From: Lanius collurio
Taxonomy: Eukaryota; Chordata; Aves; Passeriformes; Laniidae
Reading direction: 5' to 3'
NCBI GenBank assembly: GCA_020086605.1
Contig: JACBWW010000012.1
Coordinates: 15,167,913-15,231,912, forward strand
DNA length: 64,000 nt
Position 1 is the first letter of the stretch, and every line of letters begins with the position of its first letter. Below the pieces are notes generated by a model. That model was not told where the DNA came from. It made no database searches and worked only from the letters and a program-made list of their open reading frames with translations. The position numbers and the translations under genes are program-made. This document shows, piece by piece, positions 14,100 through 26,831 of the stretch.

Positions 14100-15828
14100 A
14101 TGACAAAAGAAAAAAGAGTTTAAAGGCATTATGGTTGTCTTATAACAACATTCACAAATTTGAACACCAGAAGGAAACTTATACTATTGCTTCTGCCAGT
14201 AATTCTCCCAGTTATGACCACCAAAAAACAGGAACATAAACATGAAGAGGGCTCTGAGGAGCTGTCAACATTTTAAGTGATGGAAGTAACACATCAGCAG
14301 CTACCCAAAGCAAAGACTGTTCCAAAAGTTCATTTTTATCTGAACCAATTACATGACAGAACCAAGCTATACTGTAACTACAGTGGTAGCTTTGCTGCAG
14401 TGCTGATAAATATGTAATGGCTAAAAACACAGTGGAAAAACTAATGTGAATCTGGCCCCATGATCCTCAGGGCCAACTCTCACACACATAACAGAAGGCA
14501 AGAACATTTACTTTGGGGCTGGAAGAGAGGGGAAGTCCCATTTCTGAGGAACACAGCAGGGAAACTACTGGTCAAAACTCCTGATAAGTGTTATCACCTA
14601 AAAGGAAGCTGGAACTTGGCACTGTGTTGCAAGAAAGCTCTTGAATGTCACGCACAGGTTTGGCCTCTCTGCATCTGGGAGTGCCTTAAGATCTTATGGA
14701 ATTTGGGTCTCACTCTACTTAATGCCCTAAGCCTACTTCAGGCATGCTCACAGCACAAAGTTAAGCATGCATAGATTTTTTTTTTTTTGGCAAGACCAAG
14801 GCCCCAGTTATTGAGTGAATTGAACTCCCCTTGAGATGGGACAAAGCTACGTAGCAGTATTTACTTCACTGTAAATTGTTCATAAAAGTGCCTTAGCCTG
14901 ATGTCAGATAGGAACACAAGACCTTCACAGTCAGGAAAGGCTGTCAGTACTACAGTTCCTACTAAAGGAACGTAAGCAATAACTGAACATACTTTAACAC
15001 TATTTTTATATTCTTATTCAAATGGTGTATTAACAAGCTTAGTATAGATTTAAGCATGTTACACCAGAGGGTTAATATTTATACATTACTTCAGCATGCA
15101 AAACAGCTCAGTAAAAGTGACAATAGAGTGTAATTCACAAATGGCAAATTAATTACAGTAATTTAACAAATGCAACGCCCACGTGTCACTGACTGACGAA
15201 GCAAAGCAGTATGCCTAAAAACATAAATAGCTGGAGATTTGGTTCAACTTACAGAAGTTATTCTTGTTCCTTCTTCTTTATTTTAATTTTTGCAGAATTG
15301 CTGTGCTAATTCTCACAATTAACTTTGGCAGTTTTCAGGATAAAAATAAACAATTCATCTAATTTGCAAGTTACAAAACAAGGGAGGGGACTCCAAGCAT
15401 GCTCAAGCTACACAGATAAATGCCAGACACCACACCTAGACAAGCTTGAGCTAGCTACCATCAGGACAAAAACAATGCTTCAATTTATTTTTCAGAATGC
15501 TGATGCTGTTAATGTATGATCTCCAGCTGGGCTACTTTTTCCAAGCATGTAGTTATTACAAGGAATCAAGAAAACACAAAGCACGCAACTAGAGAAAGAT
15601 GGCAACACTAAGTGGGATGTGGAGTAAGGTATCATTAACATCACAAAATATTTAAATTGAAAGAAAGAATAATGCTGCAAGTGAGGCCTCCTTCACAGGT
15701 GTTGCAGTATTGTGATCATGTAGTTACACATCCCACTAAGATACACTGTCCTTATGTGGCCACAAGATAGTCGAGAATCTATTTGCTTCTTCACTAAAAA
15801 CCTTACTGTACCTTGAAACTTGCCAGTT

Positions 15829-15857
15829 ATAAGGCAATCCTAACATAAGGCAATCCT
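15829..15857. repeat. 13-bp direct repeat, period 16
   Basis: ATAAGGCAATCCT occurs at 15829-15841 and again at 15845-15857 with three bases between the copies. It is probably a small local duplication. Confidence 0.8.
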
Positions 15858-16115
15858 CATTTATTAGTGAAGAGATGAAGACAGTGTACCCTTCCTGGCA
15901 CTTCTCCTGAACTGGTAAAAGCAACAAGCTTTGCATCACTCCAAGGACAAAATACAGTGTCGTACAGGAGTCAAAAAATTACTACATGCCATAGAAAAGT
16001 AAGATCAAATTCAGAGTTAGTCTGAAGACACCTTCCTACTCCTGAATACAGCCTCCTAGGTCACTGATCCTCATCACTTCGTTTACATTTAATCCACTCC
16101 CTCCTGGCACTAAGG

Positions 16116-16453
16116 NNNNNNNNNNNNNNNNNNNNNNNNNNNNNNNNNNNNNNNNNNNNNNNNNNNNNNNNNNNNNNNNNNNNNNNNNNNNNNNNNNNNN
16201 NNNNNNNNNNNNNNNNNNNNNNNNNNNNNNNNNNNNNNNNNNNNNNNNNNNNNNNNNNNNNNNNNNNNNNNNNNNNNNNNNNNNNNNNNNNNNNNNNNNN
16301 NNNNNNNNNNNNNNNNNNNNNNNNNNNNNNNNNNNNNNNNNNNNNNNNNNNNNNNNNNNNNNNNNNNNNNNNNNNNNNNNNNNNNNNNNNNNNNNNNNNN
16401 NNNNNNNNNNNNNNNNNNNNNNNNNNNNNNNNNNNNNNNNNNNNNNNNNNNNN
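16116..16453. other. Assembly gap (338 N)
   Basis: A run of 338 undetermined bases abuts the left edge of the CpG island. GC-rich promoter DNA often drops out of short-read assemblies, so the gap probably hides more of the island, and perhaps the transcription start or first exon. Any reading frame crossing these bases is not real evidence of coding. Confidence 0.98.
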
Positions 16454-16622
16454 GTTTCATCAGTGACAGTTGGCCAACACGGCGGGCGGGGGCCGCTGCC
16501 TCGCCTGCCCTCCCCGCGCCCAGCGGGAGACCGGCCCCCGGCGGCGACGGCGCAAGGGCCGGGCCCGCCGGCTCGCCCCGCCTCCCGCGCCGCTCCTCCC
16601 GCAAGGTGCGGAGCGGCGCCAG
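16454..16622 (+). other. Candidate 3' part of a plus-strand first exon (5' UTR), start lost in the gap
   Basis: The sequence from the gap to 16622 ends in CAG followed by GTGAGG (GT at 16623-16624), a near-perfect vertebrate 5' splice site. Weaker donors follow at CAAG/GTGCGG (about 16604) and GCAG/GTGAAG (about 16885). No convincing ATG in a good context with a recognisable protein occurs upstream of the donor, so this would be an untranslated first exon or its coding start lies in the gap. If so, the downstream intron would be longer than the rest of the window, or its next exon is unrecognised. Confidence 0.3.
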
Positions 16623-16702
16623 GTGAGGCCCGCGTGCGCTCCGGCCGCGCTCGCCTCGGCAGGGACGGAGAGGGAGTTCCCGCGACGCGTCCGCCGCCGG
16701 GA

Positions 16703-16722
16703 CACACGCACACACACACGCG
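16703..16722. repeat. Short interrupted (CA)n inside the CpG island
   Basis: A short CA microsatellite interrupted by CG steps lies inside the island. It explains part of the unusual valine/cysteine or threonine/histidine run in the spurious translations across it. Confidence 0.8.
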
Positions 16723-18852
16723 AGGGGAGCTCGCTGTCCCCTCGCCCGCAGGGGCGTCCCGTGGGATGCCCGCCCGCTGGGGCAGCGGTGAAGAGCCAGA
16801 CTGCCGGCGGCGGAAGGCGAGCGGCCGTGCTTGGGGCCGGCCGGCGGCGGCCCCTGCGTCCGCGCTCCGTCCTAGCCCCGGCAGGTGAAGGAGAGGAGCG
16901 GCTGCAGCGGGAGGCGCCTCGGCGGGGCGGGCAGGGCCGGGGTGGCGGAGCGGCGGTGCTCTCCTGCCGCGCCGGCGCTCGGTTCTCCGCCACTGCGGCT
17001 CCAGCAAACTCCCGGATGCCCGACCTCGGCGCCTGGGGCGGCTCCCGGCTGCCCGCCTGGGCCGCGGCTCGGTGGGGAAGTGGGTGCAAGGGCCGCTTGC
17101 CCCCCTCGGGAGCTCTCCCGGTGTCGGCGACTTCTAACCCGGACGGTTTGCTGCGAGTCTCTGTTCTCCGAGCATGTGGACATACCAGGAGACATGTGGA
17201 CATGTGGGGAAGCAGGACAAGGATTACAATATCTGACATCTTTGGTTCACAGGTGATCCAGGGAAACCCTGTATACCTCAGTCTCTCACTCAAAGTCACG
17301 ATTTTTACACGAGGATTAACTAAGATGAAAATTTTATCCCAGTGAATAATCCCCATGTGGATATCAGGCTCAGTTTGCTCATGACAAAACATTTCAGAGC
17401 TATAAAACTGTTTTGTTCCTTCTTTGATATTGAGTGTCACTACACTGAATTTATATAAACATGATTCCTACAGTCGGTCATCTGAGGAAAACTGTTCTTT
17501 TTATGGATTATTGTCTGCTCTAAAATAGGGTGTGTTACCATGAAGCAGTGCTTCAGGACTCTCCATCATGCTATCTCAGTAGAGATTCCAGCTACATTCC
17601 TGCCTATGTCACAATGGCACAGTATCCAAGCTATTTTATCATTAATACAATAAAACTGATCCAAACTTTTAATTAAAATACAAAGTATTATGGGGCATTA
17701 CATGTACACTTGTGGCATCTTTGATGCTCCTTCTCAGATGCAAAAGGCCTCCTTCCTTTTGCTGTCTCTGTCACAACTGCATGTGATCACATTCTGGCAT
17801 CACTGCAGCGCACAGTTGGGTCTGCAAGAAGAGGTACCATCGTTGAGGGTGGCACAGGAGGTTACTAGCCCCAACTCTTCATTCCAATGCCACTTTTCTG
17901 GATAGCTGAGACACTATGTGAGTGCTCTGAACCCCATTTAGAGAATCCTGGTGTAAACTGTTTGGCCGTTTCAGCTAGAGGCAATGATTCCACAGCTGTC
18001 TCATGAAGAGTCTTTTGTGTGCTGGGTGTTGGGCAGACAGCTGGGGTCGATAATCTGCCGTCCCAAGCTATGTCATCCCCACTTGTGAATTATAAGCTGC
18101 AGTCTCTGCTAGCAGTGGTAGATACTCCAAAGTAGATCAATCATGGGCACTTTCTAGTTCAATTCCCTGCAGAAAGAAAATCAGTGTGGATATGCTGCCT
18201 AGTCTGCCACTGGTTGCTTTTTAAATCCTTGTCCAGCTTCAGCCAAATCTCTCTGAGACGTTTGCAGTATAAAAAATAAGTGGTTATGTAGAAGAAAGAG
18301 GTTGTAATGTTCCCACAGAAAGGAAAGCTACCGTAGGAATTCCTATCCTGCTAGATTCCAGGAATCTGCTTGGGCAAAGGATGTTGCAAATATGACTCAT
18401 AATTTCTGCTGCTCACAGAATGCCTGTGGCATGTTGAGCCCTATTGGAGCAGGGTTAGAGGGAGCATGCTCAGAGTTTTATGGAGTTTTTAAAATTTCCA
18501 CTACTGAGTGCTAGTAGAGCTGTTCAGCTGCTAGAATAAACAGCATTTTGAAAATAGTACATTGCTGCACAGTATCACAGTACTTTCTGTATTTTTTACA
18601 GTGGATTTAGGAATTGAGTAGGTATTAAATACAGATTATATTTGACTGTGAATAACATTTTATTCAGTGTAGGATTAAATTATAAAACCTATGGTGGAAA
18701 AAATGCCCTACAAAAAAGGCATCCAGTTACTCAGTCTTACAGTCAGAAAATGGTATTTAACAGCATAGGATATGTCACAGAAAAGAAATCACAACAGCAG
18801 GACAGCCTGTGTTCCCTTCTCAGAGAGTATGACTGCTCCCAGTGCAATGTGA

Positions 18853-18938
18853 TTTTCTTTTTTTTTCTTTCTTTTATTTGGTTTTGTTTGTTTGTTTGTT
18901 TGTTTTGTTTATTTTTTTGTTTTTTATTTTGCATCTAG
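18853..18938. repeat. T-rich / (TTTG)n low-complexity tract
   Basis: A T-rich stretch with a clear run of TTTG units around 18880-18910, flanked by longer T runs. It is simple-sequence DNA that could also be read as (CAAA)n on the minus strand. Confidence 0.9.
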
Positions 18939-21900
18939 GACATATTTGCAGTTTTCTCACTATCAAGTGTGAATCTAAACAAGACACATCTTTCAAATAA
19001 CATCTACATCTTCAGGAAAAAAAAAGTGCCACGCCTCTGAGCCAGCTTTCTCCCCTCAATTCTTCCTGGTTTCTCTGAAAAATAGTTTAATAGAAATTTT
19101 TCTACACATGAAAATTCACTTTATATGGCCAACAGTACAGTTAGGTTTTCAAGCTAACATTTCTTCTAATGAATGTCTATTAGCTGTTTAATCTTGTAGA
19201 GGCAAGTACCTGGCACTGTAACCTCCTCCCATTTGTTCATTACTACACTCCAGAAGTAGTTTGCATAAAAACTTCATAAGTTACAAGGGAAAGTAACTAG
19301 TGATGAGAGGAAGCATTGCAGAGAAAAAGAAGAGTATCTTGCTGCTAACCATACTTCCACAGATTTCAAGGACTCAGCGGAAAAGCAGATAGATATACAA
19401 AAATTAACTTCTATAGGCCTATATGGGTGAATGCTGCTTTTATTCCTGTAAAAACATATCTACGGAATCGTATTCATGCTTAAATAAGCACTGCTTGTTC
19501 CTTGTCCAGGATAGTGGGGAAAAAACTGGTTTAGACAGGCAAATATACTCGCTGTTCTTTGTTATAAGCTGCATACCTCCAGTTCTGGTTGCACCACCTT
19601 GTCTATCAGCAAGTGAAAATAATGAACTTGGTTCTTGACCAGTTTCCTTGAACATACCGGGTGGCAGGTGTCCCCTAAGCATACAAAATTAGGTGTAAAT
19701 TCATAATATTGCACATTTTGGAAAATATGTGCTGATAAATGGAACAGGGGCCTGCATTTTCCTCGACAGTGAGCTATGCAGACAGGTAATTTCCCCTCTC
19801 CCCTCCCACCCCCTTCTTTGATGGCTTTTAAAGGGACACTGAAACAAGGATTTAAGCAAAGTTTCATTTCTGACAGAAGCATCTGACTCTGAACTAATAA
19901 AGCCAGCCAGATTCATTCTGTTCAGAAGAGATCAGACACGCTTTTCTAAAGGAGAAAGATTTAAAAAGTAATGGCATACCCTCATAACATACAGCTTAAT
20001 TTTATAATAACTAGTGTGGGCTTCTAAAAAGGTTTGGCCAGCTAGAATTTCTGAGCAGGTACCAAGATAGAAGTGCATATTGTGATTGGAAGATGTCAGT
20101 GCAGTTCTTACATTACTGGGTATTTCATCTGTTTAGAAGAAATAGCTCTGCACACCACTTCTGCACAGATAACTGAAAATAGACACTTCTGATGTGTTCA
20201 GTTGCTCAGAGGGAAAGCAAAACAGAACTGTTTTATCTCCCTGAAATGAGATGTGCAAAATGCACATGCCTTGCATCTGCAGCTAGAGTAAGCCATCCAG
20301 CAGACAAGGCTGGTCTATGTTCATATCTATATGCTGAAGGACATAGGTCCCATATGATTCCTCTCAGTGTGATTACAAACAATACCAATGTAGGAATCTC
20401 TTTAGATAGATTTTGGTGTCAGTGACTCTCCAGCTGATGTCTGGTGTTTTTATAGATGCAGGAGACCCTATAATCCAGTGTCTCAGATTTTTATTTGCAT
20501 TGAATAACTCTTTACACATGCTTTAAACATGTGAAGATTTAGGCATATGCTTACACTGATGTATGAAAAACAATTCTGCAACATGTGATAAATCTTCATG
20601 GAATAAAAAAACCAAGCTGCTTGACAAACTCAAGGTTTGGTTTCTAAAATTATTCTGGAAATGTGTGCTGATGCTCACAAGGGTAAGGAAGTTCACCCAG
20701 AATTTTATAAAAAATCTGTTTAAAGCCTTCTATCTTTTGTTTGAAGTTTGTGTTTTTCTGAAATTTCTATCACACTGCAAACAATATACTATATTTTGTT
20801 CTCTGGAGCTGCCCATAGAGAAGACTGATGTTCACAGAGATGATAACTTAATCTTAAAAATAAACTGACATTTTGTCGAGACTTATTGATTGACCATTTT
20901 GTATAGGAAGAAATACTTGGAAGTAACATACTTGATGAAATGGCAATTTGTGCTATGCACTTCATCACTACGTGCTATAAAGTAGTTACTTTAAGAAATA
21001 TACTTCAGTCTAAGATTTTTCATAGGAAAGGGTATTCATGCTAATAATTTCTATGCTGTCCTACATTCACAGTTGTATTACCATAGCTGCTGAGTACATA
21101 TAGGTAACCAGAGGCAATAACCAATGCTATTCATATGAATTTACCTTTTTGGTACATGATCAGGCCAGTACTGTCACTGGTTTTCCCATAAACTGCATTA
21201 GTTTTACTTGTCAGAGGGTTTTTTTTTATTATCTGTTTTGCATCAACCACCTCTCTGTGTAGTTTCCTGATCTTTCATACAGCTATATCCCCCCCTCAAT
21301 GCTATCTTTCTTCAGCTATTGTGCAGATAATTTTTATTACATGCTCAAAAAACAACAGAAGACAAGTAGCTACTTAGGCTATGCCCATTTCTACACTGGA
21401 GGCATCTGCATCATTTCATCAATGAAGTGACATCAATGCGTGTTTATCTGGGCAAGGCATGATACACACATCTGTGGGTATGCGAGTCCAGGGCATGCAA
21501 GCTGGCACATAAGGGTCCCATCCAGCTCATTTTTCTGTTTCTGTGACTTCCAAGAGGGGGTGGAGGACAAACTAACAGATGGGAAAGCATGTTTATTCTC
21601 TCTTGTTTTCAGATCGGTACCCAGCAATGCCAGCTGAGTGTGGATTTGGGAGTTGGGGGAGGACTATTGATCACCTTAAGGTCCCTTTACTTAGGTTGGA
21701 GAAATAATGGTAGTCTTTCGAGGTATATCCCTGAATTACACTAATTTGCTTTTCAATGCAGGGTGGGACCACAAAACCCTTCTGCACCTAGAGAGGCAGC
21801 TGTCTTTACAGCTTTATGGAGAGCTGTTCATGACAGTTAATAATAATGAAGGCACTTCAAGTCCTGACAGGGTGAGTGTTCCACAAGTGAATCAGTCTTC

Positions 21901-24900
21901 AGAAGCTGATTGCAGGCAAAAATCTATAACAGGATATGTCTTTCATTATTGATACTAATTCTTTGAATGCCAGACATCTGTAGAAAGAGGTAAGTAAATG
22001 GAAAATAGTATTACAGAAAAAATAACAGTGAAAAATGTAGGAATGAGAGCAGGTGATAGAGCCATGTGACATTAGATTTGCCAAGTACAATTTGTATTCT
22101 CGCAGGTTCTGTATTATTCTATATCATTCTCAGAATCCAGAAGAAAAAATGCCCTTGTCCTTATTTTTGCACAGTATTTGCTAATATTTTATACGAATTA
22201 TTAATTAATATTCTATAGCCCCCCCTACTTGCAGTCTGCTCCTGATAAGCCTAATAAGGAGAAACAAAACCACCCTAGGTAGTTACATACAGGAATGTTA
22301 AGCACAGCTGCTTGGGCAGTCATGTGTCACAGTGACTTTGTGCAGCAGGAGTCAAAGGGACAGTAACAACCACAAAGTATAACCAAAGCGAGGCATACTA
22401 ATGCATGTATCAGGATAATACTTCATTAGCTGCTGCATAGTGAAGAATACAAAAGTGTGTAGCTGGATTTTTCTGAAGGCCTAGATCACAGCTACAACGG
22501 TGCCGTGTTGGGAAGATGTCAGAGAGCTCTGCGCTCTCTGCCAGAAACGTTTTCTGCCTCGGCTTCTGTGCATCACGCCTGGTGTAAACCAAGCACGAGG
22601 GTGGTGTAAAAGGCTCCATCTGTCATGTTGGCTCAGATCCACTTGACAGAAGCCAAAACCCGTGAAAGTAAGAGATGAGAAATCAGAATTGTGAACCCAC
22701 TTCCTCCTCTCTCCGCTTCGCCTTTCCCCAGTTAGTATTTCTCCAGCAGCAAGAGGAGCTGTGTCTTGTTCTAGATTATTGCTTGCAAAATGAAGGGATT
22801 CAGGGTTCATGCATCTTCCTCAGCCCTTCCATAATAAAACAGGGACTGCTCACAATTTAGACTGGCAGACTTAAATTTCTTAATGAAGTAAAATATTTTC
22901 CAAAGAGCAGTAGAAACCAGTCATTTCACCACTTCAAAAAGCCAACGTACACTTCCTGACTGGTTGCTCTGCCCCAAGCTGGTTTCAGTTCAATACTCAG
23001 AAAATGCCAGGCAAGTGCAAGTGCAAGTTAGAACAGTCCTTGTAACTGCCTGGTGTAGCAAAACACTTTAAGATGATGCAGTCTCTTTCTAGGCAGTAGG
23101 AATGCAAAGACTCAGTCTGGTCAGAAGGTTCTTGTTGAGATGAGTACTCCTAGTTGCAGGATTAACCGTTCCCATGGAGTACTTGTGCAGTGCTGTCTTA
23201 GCAGGGTCACAAATTACCGAGATAATTCAGAACCATTTCTTTTTCTTTATTATTTTCTAAACAAAGCTTTTCCTCTGGACTCATGGTAACTCTTCTTTAA
23301 CTCAGTCATGATATGATCACTAAATAGATAGGGCCCTTTTACAGCCATTTTAATCCCAATCAAGGACAGAAAGCAGTTCTATATTTTCCATATGGAGTTC
23401 AAACGGTAAACAAAATACCTGTTTTGTAGGAAGCATATGTGAGGCTAGAGAGGCTTGGATTCGTTCTGGATAGCTATTCTTCCTCGCCTGTTAAAGAAAT
23501 CTTACAGAGCAATCTGGTATTGCAAGTCCACACTGACATCTAGTGCTGAAAAAATTGCACTAGCCAGTGAGGAAACAAAGGAGGAAAAAGGTGTTGGACT
23601 GGAATGAAAAATCTAAAAATATAGCAAAGAATCCCTCCTGCTTTATGAAAATATCTGGTGGCTTGTGGATGTGTCCTGTGGGCAGGAGGTGCTCCATCTC
23701 TGTGAACTTGGGTGCTGAGGGGGCATCCCTTGGAGAAATGCACAGGATGCTGGGTCTGACAGCCAAACAACATAGCAAGCCCTGGCTGCTGCTGAAAACA
23801 GCTCTTGAGGTCATGAGGAATCTTGAGTTGTGACTTTGTTTTGTAGCCACTGCTACTGTAGCACTTGGTCCAGATCAGCCTGACTAATAGAGAACTGCTG
23901 ACAATGGCCCAGTAATCTTGATGTTACAAACAAAGAATTCACAGGATTGAAATGTTGTCACTTTCCAATCTGAGAAAAGAATTTTCTGGTACTTTGGAAA
24001 GATTGCCTTATTTTTTGCAGTGGCTTTTAATTCTTGATGTTGTCTTACCTCTCATTTCAATACAAAACATTCTCATCATTTTTACACACACAAATTTGCA
24101 CTTTGCAATATTTGACTGTGCCTTTAAGGGCAGGCAAAGATTTAAAAATAAAATATTTGTGATTTTTTTATTGTAATTTCTACCCTCTGTGGGGAAGTAA
24201 AAAGTAATAATAATATACAGAATAATGAATGTTTTTCAGTGTCTTAGCTGCCAGCATAGTTCCTTCCCTGTCACCAGGGAAATGGTGAGATTAAAACCAT
24301 GTACTCTGTATGCTTCAGAAGTGAAATATGCATGTCAGTGTTGTATAAATCATCAAAAGAGACGAGCAAAAGGACAGATCCAAAGCCACCAAGATCAATG
24401 GACTTTTTTTTTCCCCATTAAATCCCATTAGCTTTGGATCAGGTCCCGGCAGATGTCAGAGCTCTGCCAACCCCACTGAGAAACTGTAGTCCAAATGCTG
24501 GTGTGCTGTTTGGCAAGCCACAGCTGTGAGGTCCAGCAGTGGTTGGCAGGTGTATCCTTCATGGAGAGAATCCTGGTGTTGATGAGCAGGATTTCACAGC
24601 AGGACCCAGCACGGGGGAGTTCTTGTCTCTCTACATGGAGGCAAAGCAGGGCCTACCCTACCAGTGGCTGCTGTGTGTGTCCTCTTTCTTCAGACACACA
24701 CTGAGGCACACCAGCGAGCTGCATCTCCTGTTACCTGGTACTGCCTGGGGAGTGGCTCTTTCCTCCTCCTCCTTCACAGCAAGCAACAACTGGCAGGATT
24801 TAATTCTTACTCCCTTGCGTGTGTGAAAGCCTCAGAAAAAAATTGTGGTTTTTGTCCTGTACATAGTACCCTTCCTCCCCTTGTAATCAGAAAGCCCAGG

Positions 24901-25299
24901 TAGTCAGGCATAATTTCTTCTGTCAGTATTTGCAATTTTAAAATTATTTTCTGGGAAATAATCATACAGAAGGAAGCATGTTGTCACATCTAGGCTGCAT
25001 TTTTTTTGCCACCTTATCTTGTAATCAGCAACAGTATGCAGATTTTAGAAATGTTTCAGACTTTTGTGTCTGGTCTGGACAGATTGGGATGTGCAGGGAG
25101 GATTGGCAGACCCAATTAGACAATAAATAGCATAAGTAGCTGTCAAAAAAAAAGGCTAAAGTAGGAGAAAGCATGTGGCATCTCTCACTAGATAAGCTAG
25201 AATGATTGGCATATTCAGTCAGAAACAGTCATTTTCTGATTTAATGGGGGCTTAAGACAAATTGTCTCGCAGCTGAGACCATGCAAATCAATCATTAAA

Positions 25300-25410
25300 A
25301 TGTCAGGTTAGAGTCTGATGTCAGTTAAAATTCCATTAATATCAGTAGAATTGCACTAACTTTATCCATCCAAATTTATAGGGTGCAAAATTTGACCCAT
25401 AATTTCATTA
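25300..25410. repeat. Probable ancient sauropsid interspersed repeat remnant
   Basis: The stretch contains, in order, a CCATTAATATCAGTAGAATTGCAC-like segment and, about 50 bp on, GGGTGCAAAATTTGACCCA. From memory, turtles, crocodilians and birds share an old repeat with the order 'ccattgaagtcaatggagttacac ... gcagaatttggccc', and this matches it loosely. The family name cannot be assigned without a repeat-library search. It is heavily diverged. Confidence 0.4.
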
Positions 25411-25507
25411 GGAGCAAAAGCATGCAAAACTGTACCATATCTAGAATTTTCTTGAAATAAAAAGTAATAGAATAGTAAAGCCAAGAATGTAGAATAGGCT
25501 ATTGTAC

Positions 25508-25625
25508 AAAAGGAAGGAAAAAAAAAAAAGAAACAGGTAAAGGAAAAGGAGAGGAAGGGGACATTGGAAAGAGGAAAGGAAAAGGGAAAGAGAACAAAAG
25601 ACTGAAAGAAGTGCCAAGAAAAAAA
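25508..25625 (+). repeat. Polypurine tract (G/A-rich)
   Basis: The plus strand is almost entirely purine for more than 100 bases, with an A12 core followed by irregular AAGG/GGAAA units and only a few pyrimidine interruptions. It is low-complexity sequence of the kind that can adopt triplex structure in vitro. No function is shown. Confidence 0.75.
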
Positions 25626-26814
25626 TGCAGGATATTTCCCTGAGGAAATTTAAAAACATGGGAAAAAATTCCAAATGTATATTAATAACATTGAATTAAA
25701 TCACTTCAGCATTTACTGTCATCATATCATGTTGCCATCCATCCTTTCCCTTTCTGCTCCCAAGAAAACCCAAAGGACATGCAATCTGGTGGCAGCAATT
25801 TATTCAAGAAGGTGCCCCTGTCATTTTAAAGGTGACATATTTGAGCATGTAAAGAGCATATTTGGTGCAGTGACTGAGCATCCAGTACAAACATAGTCAG
25901 CTGACATTAGTTCCTAAGCCTTTAGGAGCATTCAGAGTGTGGCAATCAATGTTTTATCAGTGTGGTACCAGGCAATAACAGATACGGTCCCAGCTAAGAG
26001 CACTGGCTTGTGCAGAACACTGTTTTAATTTCAAATATTTGTGGGGAGGCAGTGAATTAGGTTGAATGGTAATAATTTAGTATTTGGTGCTTAATATTAA
26101 ATCCCCTACTTGATCCTCTGCCTTCTGCTTAGGAGTGGGGTTAAGTGAAGGGAACACTCCTGTTCATACAAACAGCCTGAGTTGGGGCTGCACTCAGGTC
26201 AGAGAGCCTCTGTGGGGCCTCTTGGTGACTCAGGACTTCGACAAATCCCCAGCCTGGGGTGAAAGAATAACTTTTGTACAGGAGTAGATTGGTTTTACAA
26301 ACAGTTGCTGCCCACAAGACAGGAATGACAGAGTTTTGGCAGTGTGCAGACCCATGCAGCAGCAGATCAAGCTGGGGTGGCTGACACAAGTACCAACCTT
26401 GCCTGATAGTGCTGCCCTTATCTTAGAGGCTGGCATCCTTGCCTGCAGCTGACAGAACGATACAGACAGCTTGACGTGTTAGAGGAAAGCAAAAAATATG
26501 TCAGTCAGGAGCAGTGGCAGCTCAGGAGCAGCTGTGTGACCCATCAACACCCTCCCCTGCAAGGCTGGAAGAAGGGGTGAGACAGGCCTGCTTTAATCCA
26601 TTGCCACATCCAAGTTAATATCCTGATACTTCAGAATTTGGCTATGGACAGCTTCTAATTCAAGCTGGCTGTCCTCAGCAACAAAGAAAAATGTAAATGC
26701 ACAATGACAGTTTTGCAGTGTGGTGTGTTAGACAGTGAGAGTGGAGGAAAAGTATGCTTTAGAAAATTCACAAATACACAGTAAAACTCCTAGAACTGAG
26801 GAAGCTGAGGAGCC

Positions 26815-26831
26815 TTTTTTTTTTTTTTTTT
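26815..26831. repeat. Poly(T) run, 17 bases
   Basis: An uninterrupted T17. It has no target-site duplication or recognisable retrocopy next to it. Confidence 0.95.

Larger units (their letters stand above)
4381..16115. other. AT-rich noncoding stretch, no gene supported
   Basis: Nearly 12 kb without a recognisable exon, RNA gene or mobile element on either strand. The longest start-to-stop frame is a 140-codon plus-strand frame at 11819-12241. It has an A-rich, Lys/Arg-rich run in the middle and no family resemblance. Small structures inside are a 16-bp palindrome (9258-9273), a 9-bp-stem hairpin (14074-14099) and a 13-bp direct repeat (15829-15857). If a minus-strand gene starts at the CpG island to the right, this would be its first intron or upstream exons, but no exon could be identified. 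Confidence 0.5.
16454..17165. promoter_or_regulatory. CpG island, likely promoter and first exon of an unidentified gene
   Basis: About 700 bp are very GC-rich and saturated with CpG, with several GGGCGG-type Sp1 boxes, then drop abruptly to AT-rich DNA after about 17165. This is the classic signature of a vertebrate promoter. All frames on both strands stay open for long distances (up to about 320 codons), but the translations are low-complexity Arg/Pro/Ala/Gly sequence and match no family. The likely direction is plus, because a near-consensus splice donor CAG/GTGAGG lies at 16620-16628. A bidirectional promoter is equally compatible. The gene cannot be named. Confidence 0.75.

Noticed and set aside
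16036..17440. Long open frames (201-326 codons) on both strands around the CpG island
   Set aside because: Two cross the run of Ns. The others are open in several frames at once because GC-rich DNA has few stops. The translations are low-complexity Arg/Pro/Ala/Gly with no family resemblance.
24539..24903. Overlapping plus-strand frames of 69-95 codons
   Set aside because: Three frames are open together with no domain, consistent with chance in moderately GC-rich sequence.
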